A DNA stretch of 64,000 bases from Halococcus qingdaonensis (GTDB lineage Archaea > Halobacteriota > Halobacteria > Halobacteriales > Halococcaceae): the NCBI RefSeq assembly GCF_024508235.1, contig NZ_CP101943.1, positions 186,001 to 250,000 of the forward strand. The letters are read 5' to 3'. The notes below the pieces were generated by a model, which was not told the DNA's origin, searched no databases, and saw only the letters and a list, made by a program, of their open reading frames with translations. The position numbers and the translations under genes are program-made. Shown here one piece after another: positions 42,342 through 50,812 of the stretch; within the stretch, counting starts at the first letter, position 1; every line of letters starts with the position of its first letter.

Positions 42342-43610
42342 TCAGTTCCCGAACGACGACAGACTGGACTGAACGCCCGCCACGAGCGATGACTTCCGGC
42401 GGAGGCGCGCAAGCGAGATCGGCAGCTGGGGTTCGAGCTGGCGGAGGGCGTCACCGAACGATTCGGCCGTGCCCGACTCGCCGTCGAAGGCGTTTCGTAC
42501 CGACTCGCGGACCTGCCACACTCCTGTGGGTCCCCAGTAGTCGGGCGTCACGTGGCGCACGACGAGCACCGACGCCTGTCGGCCACGCTCGACGAGCTGT
42601 TCGAGCACGCCCAAGCGAGCGGCGTAGTACGCGCCGGCGGTCTCGTCGACGTAGGACGTCCGACCCTCGTGGCCCTCGCGATCGGCGGCGAGCACCATCC
42701 CTCGCTCGGGGGCGGGGTTCCAGACGCTGCCGGGAGCCTTGCACTCGACGAGTTCGAACTCCCACTGGCCGGGTGTGAATAGGATCCAGAACCGGTTGCC
42801 GAGATACTCGTTGTAGAACAGTTCGGGTTTGTCCACCGCCGTCGCATTGCGGATCTGTCCGCGGAGGAACTGCCCCACCGTGTCGTCGACGGCGGTGATC
42901 GACCAGCGTGTAGGGACGAGCCGCCGGTTGTCGCTCTCGCCGAGCGCGCCGGCCGAGAGGATCGTGTTGATGTCGTAGACGTCGAAGCCACGATTGTAGA
43001 GGTAGTTCATCGCACCCTCGGCGCGCCAGTCGTCGTCTTCGAGGGTCTTCTTGACCGGCCGCGTGACGTGTGGATTCTCGGTCAGCGTCGCGCTCTCGGC
43101 CCGTGCGCGCGGCCCGGTCGGCGAGGTGACGTCCTCGGCCGACACGGAGAAATCCACGTCGAGCGAGCTGTCGAGCCCGATCTCCACATCCACGGGTCTG
43201 TCGGCGATAGCGACCTCACGCTGCGTCCCCAGAAAGCCGGTCCAGGCGTCGGCGACGTTCGTCACGCTGGTCGTCTTCGCGGTGTTCACCAGTCCCGTGC
43301 GATGCTGGAAGACGTCCTCGATCGAGAAGTCGCGATCGTACCAGTGGCCACCCGTCTCGAAGTCGGCGGCGCGTTCTTCGTGGCCGACGGGCGAGAGCAC
43401 GCCCGTCGAGACGTTCGGATACGAGGAGCGACCGACGAAGATCGTGGGCGAGGTGCTGCCGAGCAGCGCGTCGTCGGAGACCCGTTGCTCGAAGTTCGTC
43501 TCGACATCGTCGAGGTAGTCGGTGATGGCGTAGGATTTCTCGGCCGCCAACTGCCGGCGCTCGGCGCGCTCGTCGCGTTCGATCTCCTCGAAGTATTCGT
43601 CGAGCCGCAT
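42342..43610 (-). CDS. nreA: NreA-type DNA repair protein with PCNA-binding motif
   Basis: A 422-residue archaeal Nre protein. PTIFVGRSSYPNVSTGVLSP is the family N-terminal signature, followed by VDVEIGLDSSLDVDFSVSAEDVTSPTGPRA and a C-terminal domain containing GNRFWILFTPGQWEFELVECKAPGSVW. The last residues, QSSLSSFGN, are a PIP-box-like motif (Q-x-x-L-x-x-F) as described for haloarchaeal NreA, which acts in repair of mitomycin-type damage together with PCNA. Length and architecture are normal. Confidence 0.9.
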   Translation of the reverse strand: MRLDEYFEEIERDERAERRQLAAEKSYAITDYLDDVETNFEQRVSDDALLGSTSPTIFVGRSSYPNVSTGVLSPVGHEERAADFETGGHWYDRDFSIEDVFQHRTGLVNTAKTTSVTNVADAWTGFLGTQREVAIADRPVDVEIGLDSSLDVDFSVSAEDVTSPTGPRARAESATLTENPHVTRPVKKTLEDDDWRAEGAMNYLYNRGFDVYDINTILSAGALGESDNRRLVPTRWSITAVDDTVGQFLRGQIRNATAVDKPELFYNEYLGNRFWILFTPGQWEFELVECKAPGSVWNPAPERGMVLAADREGHEGRTSYVDETAGAYYAARLGVLEQLVERGRQASVLVVRHVTPDYWGPTGVWQVRESVRNAFDGESGTAESFGDALRQLEPQLPISLARLRRKSSLVAGVQSSLSSFGN

Positions 43611-43669
43611 CGACTGAATCGAGGGCTCTCGGACGCTTCAACCCTCGGATGGGCGAAGACGACCGTTCG

Positions 43670-43867
43670 TCACGCCGTCTTCGAGTCCTCGTTCAGCCCG
43701 AATCCGATAGCGCTCCCGACCGCGGCACCGACGAGCGTGATGACAGTCACCCAGACGGGTTGGTTGTCGTAGAACCCGAGCCAAAAAAGGACGAGTCCAC
43801 CGATAAGCGCGCCGACGAGACCACCACCGAAGCCCGTCAGCACCGCTCGCAGCGTCGCTTCGTCCAT
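43670..43867 (-). CDS. Small two-TM glycine-zipper membrane protein
   Basis: A 65-residue protein with two hydrophobic helices rich in small residues: LTGFGGGLVGALIGGLVLFWLGF and VTVITLVGAAVGSAIGFGL, joined by YDNQPVW. The G-x-x-x-G spacing suggests tightly packed helices. No family assigned. ATG 43867 is 39 bases upstream of the tfb stop region and co-directional with nreA, 59 bases before it. Confidence 0.65.
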   Translation of the reverse strand: MDEATLRAVLTGFGGGLVGALIGGLVLFWLGFYDNQPVWVTVITLVGAAVGSAIGFGLNEDSKTA

Positions 43868-43906
43868 ACGCTCACGATGCGGCCCGCGAAAGTATGTGGT
43901 TCGGTC

Positions 43907-44872
43907 CTAGCTGTGAATGCCCATCGCCTCGATCTGCTCTTGATACCGGTTGCGGATCGTCACTTCGGTGACCTGGGCGACGTCGGCGACCTCGCGCTGG
44001 GTCTTCTTCTCGTTGCAGAGGAGGGAGGCGGCGTAGATCGCCGCGGCGGCGTAGCCGGTCGGCGATTTGCCCGAGAGGAGCCCCTCGTCGGCGGTCGTCT
44101 CGATGATGTCGTTGGCCTTTGCCTGAACCTCCTCCGAAAGGGTGAGCTCCGAACAGAAGCGGGGGACGTATTTTTTGGGGTCGACGGGGCGCATTTCGAG
44201 GGCGAGTTCTTGGGAGACGTACCGATACGTCCGACCGATCTCCTTGCGTTCGACGCGCGATACCTCCGAAATCTCCTCCAGGCTTCGGGGGATGCCTTCC
44301 TTCCGACAGGCCGCATACAGCGCCGATGTGGCGACGCCCTCGATCGAGCGCCCGCGGATGAGATCGTCGGCGAGCGAACGACGATAGATGACCGAGGCGA
44401 CCTCCCGTACCGACCGCGGGACGCCGAGTGCGCTCGCCATCCGGTCGATCTCCGAGAGCGCGAACTGAAGGTTGCGCTCGCCAGCGTCCTTCGTTCGGAT
44501 GCGCTCTTGCCACTTGCGCAGCCGGTGCATCTGCGAGCGCTTCTTCGAGGAGATCGATCGCCCGTAGGCGTCCTTGTCCTTCCAGTCGATCGTGGTCGTG
44601 AGTCCCTTGTCGTGCATCGTCTGGGTGGTCGGCGCACCCACACGGGATTTCTGCTGGCGTTCGGCGTGGTTGAACGCCCGCCACTCGGGACCGGGATCGA
44701 TGTTCTCCTCCTCGACGACCAGCCCGCAGTCCTCACAGACCAGCTCGCCACGGTCGGTGCTCTTGGCGAGATTGTCCGAATCACACTCCGGACAGCGACG
44801 TACCCCCTCGTTTTCGTCGTCCACCTGCTCCGGTTCGGCCTGACGCTCCCGCTGACGAGTGGACCGTGTCAT
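43907..44872 (-). CDS. tfb: Transcription initiation factor B (TFB)
   Basis: A 321-residue general transcription factor that recruits RNA polymerase to TBP-bound promoters. The zinc ribbon [24 protein letters not shown] uses Cys 27, 30, 46 and 49; the B-reader follows with [16 protein letters not shown], and two cyclin repeats come after, from [17 protein letters not shown] and from [15 protein letters not shown]. The C-terminal helix-turn-helix for BRE recognition contains [19 protein letters not shown]. Haloarchaea have several TFBs; this one lies next to rnhA as in other genomes. It is complete. Confidence 0.95.
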   Translation of the reverse strand: MTRSTRQRERQAEPEQVDDENEGVRRCPECDSDNLAKSTDRGELVCEDCGLVVEEENIDPGPEWRAFNHAERQQKSRVGAPTTQTMHDKGLTTTIDWKDKDAYGRSISSKKRSQMHRLRKWQERIRTKDAGERNLQFALSEIDRMASALGVPRSVREVASVIYRRSLADDLIRGRSIEGVATSALYAACRKEGIPRSLEEISEVSRVERKEIGRTYRYVSQELALEMRPVDPKKYVPRFCSELTLSEEVQAKANDIIETTADEGLLSGKSPTGYAAAAIYAASLLCNEKKTQREVADVAQVTEVTIRNRYQEQIEAMGIHS

Positions 44873-44901
44873 TGCACTTTTATAGTAGTATCCTCAGAGC
44901 G

Positions 44902-44907
44902 TATAAA
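44902..44907 (-). promoter_or_regulatory. TATA element of tfb
   Basis: TTTATA on the minus strand, 30-35 bases before the ATG at 44872. A second AT-rich box (CTATAAAAG) only about 8-16 bases from the ATG is too close for a leaderless start and may instead be a control site. Confidence 0.45.
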
Positions 44908-45022
44908 CTCTTGGGGGCGAACGGCCGATATTCGACCCATCGGATCGCCGCTGCCGCTCGGTGTGCGCTCTCGACAGTATCGTATCGCAACCGCTATGCG
45001 ACCGCTACGGCGAATGTCGACA

Positions 45023-45613
45023 ATGCCGGTCATCGAGTGTGACGTCGATCAGGCCCGCGAGCGCCTCGAATCAGCCGGGGTCGCGATCGAACCGGGCAAC
45101 ACCGATCACGAGCGCTGGCGAGCCGTCGATGCGGAGGCGACCGCCGTCGCCTACGACGGCAAGGTCGTGATCCAGGGCGCAACACCGGCCCGTCTCGAAG
45201 GGCTGCTCCGGGAGGACGGCGGGCGCGCACACTGCTATTTCGACGGCGCATCGCGTGGCAACCCCGGTCCGGCGGCCATCGGCTGGGTGATCGTCGACAG
45301 CAGCGGGATCGTCGCCGAGGGTGGCGAGCGCGTCGGCGAGACGACCAACAACCGCGCCGAGTACGACGCGCTCACTCGGGTGCTCGAACGCGCCGCCGAC
45401 TACGGGTTCGACACTGTCGAACTCCGTGGTGACTCACAGCTCGTCGTCGAGCAAGTCCGGGGCGCGTGGCAGACCAACGACCCCGAACTGCGCGAGCGCC
45501 GGGTACGGGTGCGCGAGCTGCTCGAACGGTTCGACGACTGGTCGATCGAGCACGTCCCGCGCGAGGCGAACGAACGGGCCGATGCCCGCGCGAACGAGGC
45601 CTTCGATGAGTGA
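45023..45613 (+). CDS. rnhA: Ribonuclease HI, archaeal type
   Basis: A 196-residue enzyme degrading RNA in RNA-DNA hybrids. After a haloarchaeal N-terminal extension (about 1-70), the catalytic domain carries CYFDGASRGNPGPAAIGWV (first Asp), TTNNRAEYDAL (Glu), VELRGDSQLVVEQV (second Asp) and ANERADARANEA (last Asp). MPVIECDV at 45023 is chosen because related proteins begin there; 45014 and 44996 are in-frame alternatives. The stop overlaps the next ATG, indicating coupling. Divergent from tfb. Confidence 0.92.
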   Translation: MPVIECDVDQARERLESAGVAIEPGNTDHERWRAVDAEATAVAYDGKVVIQGATPARLEGLLREDGGRAHCYFDGASRGNPGPAAIGWVIVDSSGIVAEGGERVGETTNNRAEYDALTRVLERAADYGFDTVELRGDSQLVVEQVRGAWQTNDPELRERRVRVRELLERFDDWSIEHVPREANERADARANEAFDE

Positions 45614-46154
45614 GCTTCCAGAAAGGATCGTCGACGAGGCCGAACGACTCACGCGGCTGGCACGCACCGTCACCGACGAGGACGAGCGCGAGGCCTACCG
45701 CGAGCGCCGCCGCGAACTGCTCGCCGAGCACGACTTTCGGGTGCGCGTCCGCGAGACCGACGACACGCTCGTCTGTCATCCCGACGAGTGGCTCGTCGAT
45801 GGCGAGATCCGCCCCGAACGCATCGAGGACACCGATCGGGCTGTCGAGCGATCGCTGTCGGGAGCCGGCGATCCCGACGACTGGGAGCAGGTTGCGGCGC
45901 ACAACGATACGGTCGTCGAGGCGGTCGCCGCACACGGCACGATCCACGGCGCGAACGCACGGGCCTTCGCTGATTTCATGAGCAACCACTACGCACGACC
46001 CGTCGAGTCGGCCACCGAGGCCGAGCGCCGGGAGTTCCGCACCGAATACTTCGTCCGTAACGCGTGGCCGACCGACGAGCAGCGCACGGCCATCGAGGAA
46101 TCACTGTCGCTCGTCTTCGCTGAAGCCGACGCTCTCGACAGTACGACCGAGTAA
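45606..46154 (+). CDS. Conserved rnhA-operon protein (DUF7108-like)
   Basis: A 182-residue acidic, mostly helical protein, always found beside rnhA in haloarchaea as far as I recall. IVDEAERLTRLARTVTDEDEREAYRERRRELLAEHDFRVRVRETDDTLVCHPDEWL and HGANARAFADFMSNHYARPV are its conserved stretches. Function is unknown; a role with RNase H is suggested only by synteny. The ATG lies inside the last codons of rnhA (eight-base overlap). Confidence 0.8.
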   Translation: MSELPERIVDEAERLTRLARTVTDEDEREAYRERRRELLAEHDFRVRVRETDDTLVCHPDEWLVDGEIRPERIEDTDRAVERSLSGAGDPDDWEQVAAHNDTVVEAVAAHGTIHGANARAFADFMSNHYARPVESATEAERREFRTEYFVRNAWPTDEQRTAIEESLSLVFAEADALDSTTE

Positions 46155-46171
46155 AACCGCGTGAGCGGTGG

Positions 46172-46522
46172 TTAGTTGTCGATCAGGTCACGGACGGTCT
46201 CGGCGCGTTCCCCGTCGGTAACGAACTTGTCGAGCGTCCAGTCGAGCTGGTCGACGACCGCCTCGTAGCCGTCGTCGGTGAGCGCGTAGTCGTTGGTACG
46301 CTTGTCCCGCTCGGATTTCTCGACCAGATCCATCTCCACGAGATCGTCGAGGTTCGGGTAGAGTCGGCCGTGGTTGACCTCCGAGTCGTAGTACGATTCA
46401 AGCTGGCGCTTGATTGCAAGACCGTACATCGGCTCGTCCGACAGGATGGCGAGGATGTTCTGTTGGAACGCCGTAAGATCGCGGGCGATACCACTGTCCT
46501 GGACCGCTTTTGCCTCTGGCAT
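46172..46522 (-). CDS. PadR-family winged-helix transcription regulator
   Basis: A 116-residue repressor-type protein. DLTAFQQNILAILSDEPMYGLAIKRQLE begins the winged helix, VNHGRLYPNLDDLVEMDLVEKS is the PadR hallmark (G-R-L-Y-P-x-L), and TNDYALTDDGYEAV the wing. MPEAKAV at 46522 is the start because TTAAATAT (46550-46543 on the minus strand) lies just 21-28 bases upstream. The upstream frame continuing to 46618 would place this TATA element inside the gene. It is divergent from ppa, so it may control its own promoter region. Confidence 0.88.
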   Translation of the reverse strand: MPEAKAVQDSGIARDLTAFQQNILAILSDEPMYGLAIKRQLESYYDSEVNHGRLYPNLDDLVEMDLVEKSERDKRTNDYALTDDGYEAVVDQLDWTLDKFVTDGERAETVRDLIDN

Positions 46523-46542
46523 CAGCAGGAAGATGTCACCCA

Positions 46543-46550
46543 CATATTTA
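46543..46550 (-). promoter_or_regulatory. TATA element of padR-type gene
   Basis: TTAAATAT on the minus strand, 21-28 bases before the ATG at 46522. It decides the start codon against 46618. Confidence 0.5.
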
Positions 46551-46703
46551 ATCCTTCGCAACCATAACGGACGTTGTCCAAAATAGGGAACGTGACTGGA
46601 ATAAACAGGTGGTACCACTTATTAATACTACCGTCGAACCGCCAATCGGCGCGGGCGATGCGATAGAAAACGCTTTTTCGTCGCCTCGTCGGACGAGGGG
46701 GTG

Positions 46704-47237
46704 ATGACGAACCTCTGGGAAGACCTCGAAACCGGCCCGAACGCACCCGAGACGATCCACGCCGTCGTCGAGTGTCTCAAGGGCGAGCGCAACAAATACG
46801 AGTACGACAAGGACGTACCCGGCGTCGTTCTCGATCGCGTGCTCCACTCGAACGTCCACTACCCCAACGACTACGGCTTCATCCCGCAGTCGTACTACGA
46901 CGACGAGGACCCCTTCGACGTGATGGTGCTCGTCGAGGACGCGACCTTCCCCGGCTGCATCATCGAGGCCCGCCCCGTCGCACTGATGCGCATGGACGAC
47001 GACGGCGAACAGGACGACAAGGTGATCGCCGTCCCAGCCGAGGACCCCCGATTCGATCATATCGAAGACCTCGACGACATCCCTCAGCAGGAACTCGACG
47101 AGATCGACGAGTTCTTCGAGACCTACAAGAACCTCGAAGCCGGCAAGGAAGTCGAAACCCAGGGCTGGGAGGACCGACAGGCCGCCTACGACGCCATCGA
47201 ACACGCCCAGGATCTCTACGACGAGCAGTTCGCCTGA
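46704..47237 (+). CDS. ppa: Inorganic pyrophosphatase, soluble family I
   Basis: A 177-residue enzyme hydrolysing pyrophosphate. GERNKYEYDKDVPGVVLDRVL holds the substrate Lys/Arg/Glu residues, HYPNDYGFIPQSYYDDEDPFDVMVLVED the metal-binding Asp cluster (D-x-D-P-x-D), and VIAVPAEDPRFDHIEDLDDIP the last sites. A continuous haloarchaeal acidic surface is evident. ATG 46704 is preceded by GTG 46701; either may be used. TATTAATA at 46620-46627 could be the promoter, with a leader of about 50 bases. Confidence 0.93.
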   Translation: MTNLWEDLETGPNAPETIHAVVECLKGERNKYEYDKDVPGVVLDRVLHSNVHYPNDYGFIPQSYYDDEDPFDVMVLVEDATFPGCIIEARPVALMRMDDDGEQDDKVIAVPAEDPRFDHIEDLDDIPQQELDEIDEFFETYKNLEAGKEVETQGWEDRQAAYDAIEHAQDLYDEQFA

Positions 47238-47343
47238 GTCGTTTCGGTCAAAATAGCCGCACTCATCTCGATATATCGTAACACCTCAGCGACAAGACCA
47301 GCCGAGCGAACGATTTTTGCCCCCACTGATCCTATGCTTCCCG

Positions 47344-48042
47344 ATGGTCCCGCCGTCGCAGTCCGCAGTGGGCTTGCGTGTGACTCTCGATATCTGGCAC
47401 CCTGACTGCTGGACGCTCGCGGTGACCGAAGATAGGGATGGCGGCCTGCTCGGCCACGGGGTCTATCCGATCGATGGTGCCGCTACCGGTCGATTTACCG
47501 TGTACGGTGAGACGGACAGTTCGGTCGAGCGACTCGTCGCCGCTATCCGGAACTCGCCGCTTACCGACTCAGTCTGGGAGGCGGACCGTCTCGACGCCAC
47601 GGGCGAGGCGGTTCCCGGGAGCGCTTCCCGTGCGATCGTCGTACGCTATGCGATGGAGAACTCGATCAACGACGCGCTCGTCTCACGCGGCTTCATCCCG
47701 GACGAGCCGGTTAGAATGCACGGCGGAAGGGAGTATTGGACGGTCATTGTCGAGACCGACCGCGAGACGCTCGGCGAGCGCCTCGACGCCGTCCGCGCGG
47801 AGAAGGACGCCGAGATCCGGATCGAGGACATCGTGGTCCCCCGCGGCGGACCCGGCGTGCTCCCGACGGACGACCTCTCGGAACGCCAGCGGGAGGTCTT
47901 CGATCTCGCCCGTCGACGGAACTACTACGCGTGGCCACGGGAGGCGAGCGCCGCCGAGCTGGCCGAGGAACTCGGCATCGCGAAGACGACCCTTCTCGAA
48001 CATCTCCGGAAAGCCGAGGCCAAGCTTCTCGGCCACGAGTGA
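47344..48042 (+). CDS. HTH-10 (bacterio-opsin activator-type) regulator
   Basis: A 232-residue protein. The N-terminal ligand-sensing-like domain (about 1-165) begins VTLDIWHPDCWTLAV; the C-terminal HTH_10 domain reads LSERQREVFDLARRRNYYAWPREASAAELAEELGIAKTTLLEHLRKAEAKLL, the classical Bat C-terminus. It lies 86 bases before the APC permease and M20 peptidase, the same way round, and may control them; this is inference from position. MVPPSQ at 47344 is preferred over the in-frame 47317. Confidence 0.85.
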   Translation: MVPPSQSAVGLRVTLDIWHPDCWTLAVTEDRDGGLLGHGVYPIDGAATGRFTVYGETDSSVERLVAAIRNSPLTDSVWEADRLDATGEAVPGSASRAIVVRYAMENSINDALVSRGFIPDEPVRMHGGREYWTVIVETDRETLGERLDAVRAEKDAEIRIEDIVVPRGGPGVLPTDDLSERQREVFDLARRRNYYAWPREASAAELAEELGIAKTTLLEHLRKAEAKLLGHE

Positions 48043-48097
48043 CCCCGATCGGAGTGGGGATGTCGCTGTGTGAACGACCCGTTCATGCTAGGGAGGT

Positions 48098-48104
48098 GGC
48101 TTAT
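48098..48104 (+). promoter_or_regulatory. TATA-like element of the APC permease gene
   Basis: CTTATTG lies 25-31 bases before the ATG at 48129, with a purine-rich BRE-like stretch upstream. Confidence 0.35.
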
Positions 48105-48128
48105 TGATCCACTATAGTATGATAGCAT

Positions 48129-49547
48129 ATGGCACAATCGAGCGAGAAAGACGACCGTAGTCTCGCACGCGATATCGGACCGTATGGAGCGATGAGCACC
48201 GTCATCGGCGGGACGCTCGGAGCGGGGCTGTTCGTCACGCTCGGGACCGCGAGTTCCACGACCGGCCCGAGCGTGATCCTCGTGGTGTTGCTCGCGGGCG
48301 TGGTCGCAACAGCTGTCGCCATCAACTACAGCTGGATGTCGACGATCTTTCCCGCCGCGGCGGGGTCGTACTCGTACGTCTCGCGCACGTTCAACAGCCG
48401 TCTGCCCGGATTCATCGTCACATGGTCGAAATGGCTCGGGTATATGGCCGCCGACGCGAGCCTCGCCATCGGTTTCGGAAGCTATCTCCAGGTGTTCTTT
48501 CCCGATCTCATCGCGGGTCGGACCGGAATCGCTCTCGCCGGTTTCGGGGTTCTCACCGTCCTCTTTTTGATCAATCTCGTCGGAACGCGCGGGTACAGCA
48601 TCGCCCAAAGCGCCATTCTCGGGGTGCTCGTTCTCGCGATCCTCGTGCTCGTCCTCCCCGGATCACTCTCCATCGACACCGCGAACTATCGACCGTTTTT
48701 CACCGGGGGATCGAGCGGCTTCCTCGCCGCTGCCGCGCCGTTGTTCTACGCCTACATCGGGATCGCCGTCGCGGGCCAGATGGGTGCCGAGGTGAAAAAT
48801 CCCGGCCGGAACCTCCCGCTGGCGATGATCGGCGGGACGATCATCCTCACCCTGCTGTACATGTGGACCGCGGCGGTGATCTACGGCGTAGTCGGCGATT
48901 ACACCGTCCTCGCCAACTCGGCGCGCCCGCTCGCCACCGCCGCCGAGACGTTCCTCGGGACGGACGCGACCGCCATCGTCGCCTTCGGCGGCCTGCTCGC
49001 CACCGCATCGAGCGTGAACGCCGTGATGGCGGCGGCGATCAAGATGCCCTACTCGTGGTCGTGGGACGAGATCTTCCCGCAGCGGTTCTCGATGGTGAGC
49101 GAGCGGTTCGGCTCGCCCCACTGGTCGTTGCTCACGCTGTACGTGGTTTCCTCAGCACTGACGTTCTACGCCTCGGGACTCAATCAGGTGATCGTGATCG
49201 CTACCTTCAGCTATCTCATCGCGTACTTCGCGGTCTCGGTGTCGTTGCTGTATGCCCAGTACGCCAGGCCGGATATCGTCGAACAGGCCGACTTCAACCC
49301 CCGCGTCGGTCTCCTCGTTTCGGGCCTCGTCGGTGCGATCGGCGCGTTCGTATTACTCATCCAGGCCTACCAGGGCACGCTCACGGTCTACGTCCCGTGG
49401 GTGATTATCGGTTTCATCGTGTTCGGCATCTACTGGTATCGTGGCCAGCAGTCCGGCACCGACGTCGAATCGATCCTCGACACGCTGCCGGGTGTCCCCT
49501 CTGCCGAATATGATCCCGATATTCAGGAGATCACCGCCGATGACTGA
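48129..49547 (+). CDS. APC-superfamily amino-acid/polyamine permease
   Basis: A 472-residue transporter with twelve TM segments. GAMSTVIGGTLGAGLFVTLG in TM1 holds the helix-breaking G-G-G substrate loop, and FLAAAAPLFYAYIGIAVAGQMGAEVKNPGRNLPLAM is the TM6 and TM6-TM7 region typical of LeuT-fold APC transporters. The substrate is unknown; the overlapping peptidase gene suggests a peptide or N-acyl amino acid. Its last codons overlap the M20 gene by eight bases, so they are co-translated. Confidence 0.88.
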   Translation: MAQSSEKDDRSLARDIGPYGAMSTVIGGTLGAGLFVTLGTASSTTGPSVILVVLLAGVVATAVAINYSWMSTIFPAAAGSYSYVSRTFNSRLPGFIVTWSKWLGYMAADASLAIGFGSYLQVFFPDLIAGRTGIALAGFGVLTVLFLINLVGTRGYSIAQSAILGVLVLAILVLVLPGSLSIDTANYRPFFTGGSSGFLAAAAPLFYAYIGIAVAGQMGAEVKNPGRNLPLAMIGGTIILTLLYMWTAAVIYGVVGDYTVLANSARPLATAAETFLGTDATAIVAFGGLLATASSVNAVMAAAIKMPYSWSWDEIFPQRFSMVSERFGSPHWSLLTLYVVSSALTFYASGLNQVIVIATFSYLIAYFAVSVSLLYAQYARPDIVEQADFNPRVGLLVSGLVGAIGAFVLLIQAYQGTLTVYVPWVIIGFIVFGIYWYRGQQSGTDVESILDTLPGVPSAEYDPDIQEITADD

Positions 49548-50793
49548 CGATCCCGCCGACATGCTCGACACTGCAACGGTCGACCCAGGAAGGCTCGCAG
49601 AGCGAATCGATCACGACGAAACCATCGAGCTCCTCCAGGATCTCGTCCGCATCCGCAGTCCGTACTTCGAGGAGAAAGCGATCGCCGAGTTCGTCTACGA
49701 TTGGCTCAGTTCACGAGGGCACGATCCAGAGTACCATCCAGTGAACGAACCCGATATCACGGAGTTCGAGGGCAACAACGTCCTCGCCCGATTGGAAGGC
49801 TCCGACCCGGAGGCTCCAACGCTGCTGTTGAACGCCCACCTGGACACCGTCGAGATCGTCGAGGCGTGGGACGAGGATCCGCTCTCAGGACGGATCGAGG
49901 ACGGCAAACTCTACGGCCAGGGTGCCTGTGACATGAAGGGCGGTCTCGCGGGCATCATGGTCGCGTTCGACGGGCTCGCTGCGGCAGACGTGGATCTCGC
50001 GGGTGATCTTCTCTTCAGCGCGGTCGTCGACGAGGAAGGTCCCTACGGACTGGGTGCAAATCAACTCATTCGTGACGGAATCACCGACGAGTGTGACGCT
50101 GCGATCGTCACCGAACCCGGCCCGATTCTCGCCCAGACGACGATCGAGAACCCCGCCCTGCTGCTCGGTGCGCGCGGACGGTTCCTCTACGACATCACCG
50201 TGACTGGCGAGGCCGCACACGGCTCACAGCCGCGGAAGGGGACGAACGCCGTGGTCGATGCGGGACGGTTGGCCGATGCGCTCGCGGCGATGGACGTCGG
50301 CACACACGAGCAACTCGGCGATGGCTCCGTCTGTCCGATCGAAATCGAGGGTGGCGGTGAGACACTTTCTGTACCGGAATCGTGCCGTCTGCTTGTCGAT
50401 CGCCACGTCGTCATCGGTGAGACGGAAGACGTCGTCCGAGCGGACGCAGAACGCGTCGTCGCGGATCTCGACCCCGACTCCGACGTACAGATCGACTTTC
50501 GGGAAGCACCCGCTCCGGACGTTCACTACGGTCCCTACGTCACCGATGCCGATGACCCGCTCGTGGACGCGCTATCGAGTGGTGTCGAGACGGTCACCGA
50601 CGACGAACCAGCCATCGGCTACTTTTCGAGCGTCGGCGACTTCAACTACTTCGGCCACCGTGCCGATCTGCCGACCGTGATCGTCGGTCCCGACGGCGAG
50701 AATATCCACGGTGCCGGCGAGTTCGTCCACACCGACGACGTGGTCGACGTGGCACGCATCGTCGCCGCTGGCTGTGCCTCCCTGCTCGGCTGA
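49540..50793 (+). CDS. M20-family amidohydrolase (ArgE/DapE/carboxypeptidase G2-like)
   Basis: A 417-residue zinc peptidase/deacylase. LLNAHLDTVEI holds the first zinc His and the catalytic Asp, YGQGACDMKGGLAG the bridging Asp, VVDEEGPYGLG the general-base Glu and next ligand, and the dimerisation domain begins near GARGRFLYDITVTGEAAHGSQP. A late ENIHGAGEFVHTDD gives the last His. The start at MTDDPADM overlaps the permease. The two proteins probably import and then hydrolyse the same acylated amino acid or dipeptide. Confidence 0.9.
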   Translation: MTDDPADMLDTATVDPGRLAERIDHDETIELLQDLVRIRSPYFEEKAIAEFVYDWLSSRGHDPEYHPVNEPDITEFEGNNVLARLEGSDPEAPTLLLNAHLDTVEIVEAWDEDPLSGRIEDGKLYGQGACDMKGGLAGIMVAFDGLAAADVDLAGDLLFSAVVDEEGPYGLGANQLIRDGITDECDAAIVTEPGPILAQTTIENPALLLGARGRFLYDITVTGEAAHGSQPRKGTNAVVDAGRLADALAAMDVGTHEQLGDGSVCPIEIEGGGETLSVPESCRLLVDRHVVIGETEDVVRADAERVVADLDPDSDVQIDFREAPAPDVHYGPYVTDADDPLVDALSSGVETVTDDEPAIGYFSSVGDFNYFGHRADLPTVIVGPDGENIHGAGEFVHTDDVVDVARIVAAGCASLLG

Positions 50794-50812
50794 CCGTTTC
50801 TGGGTATATCAG

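Noticed and set aside
43649-45022. Long plus-strand frame running into rnhA
   Set aside because: It is antisense to tfb, which has a zinc ribbon and cyclin repeats. Only the rnhA part from 45023 is real.
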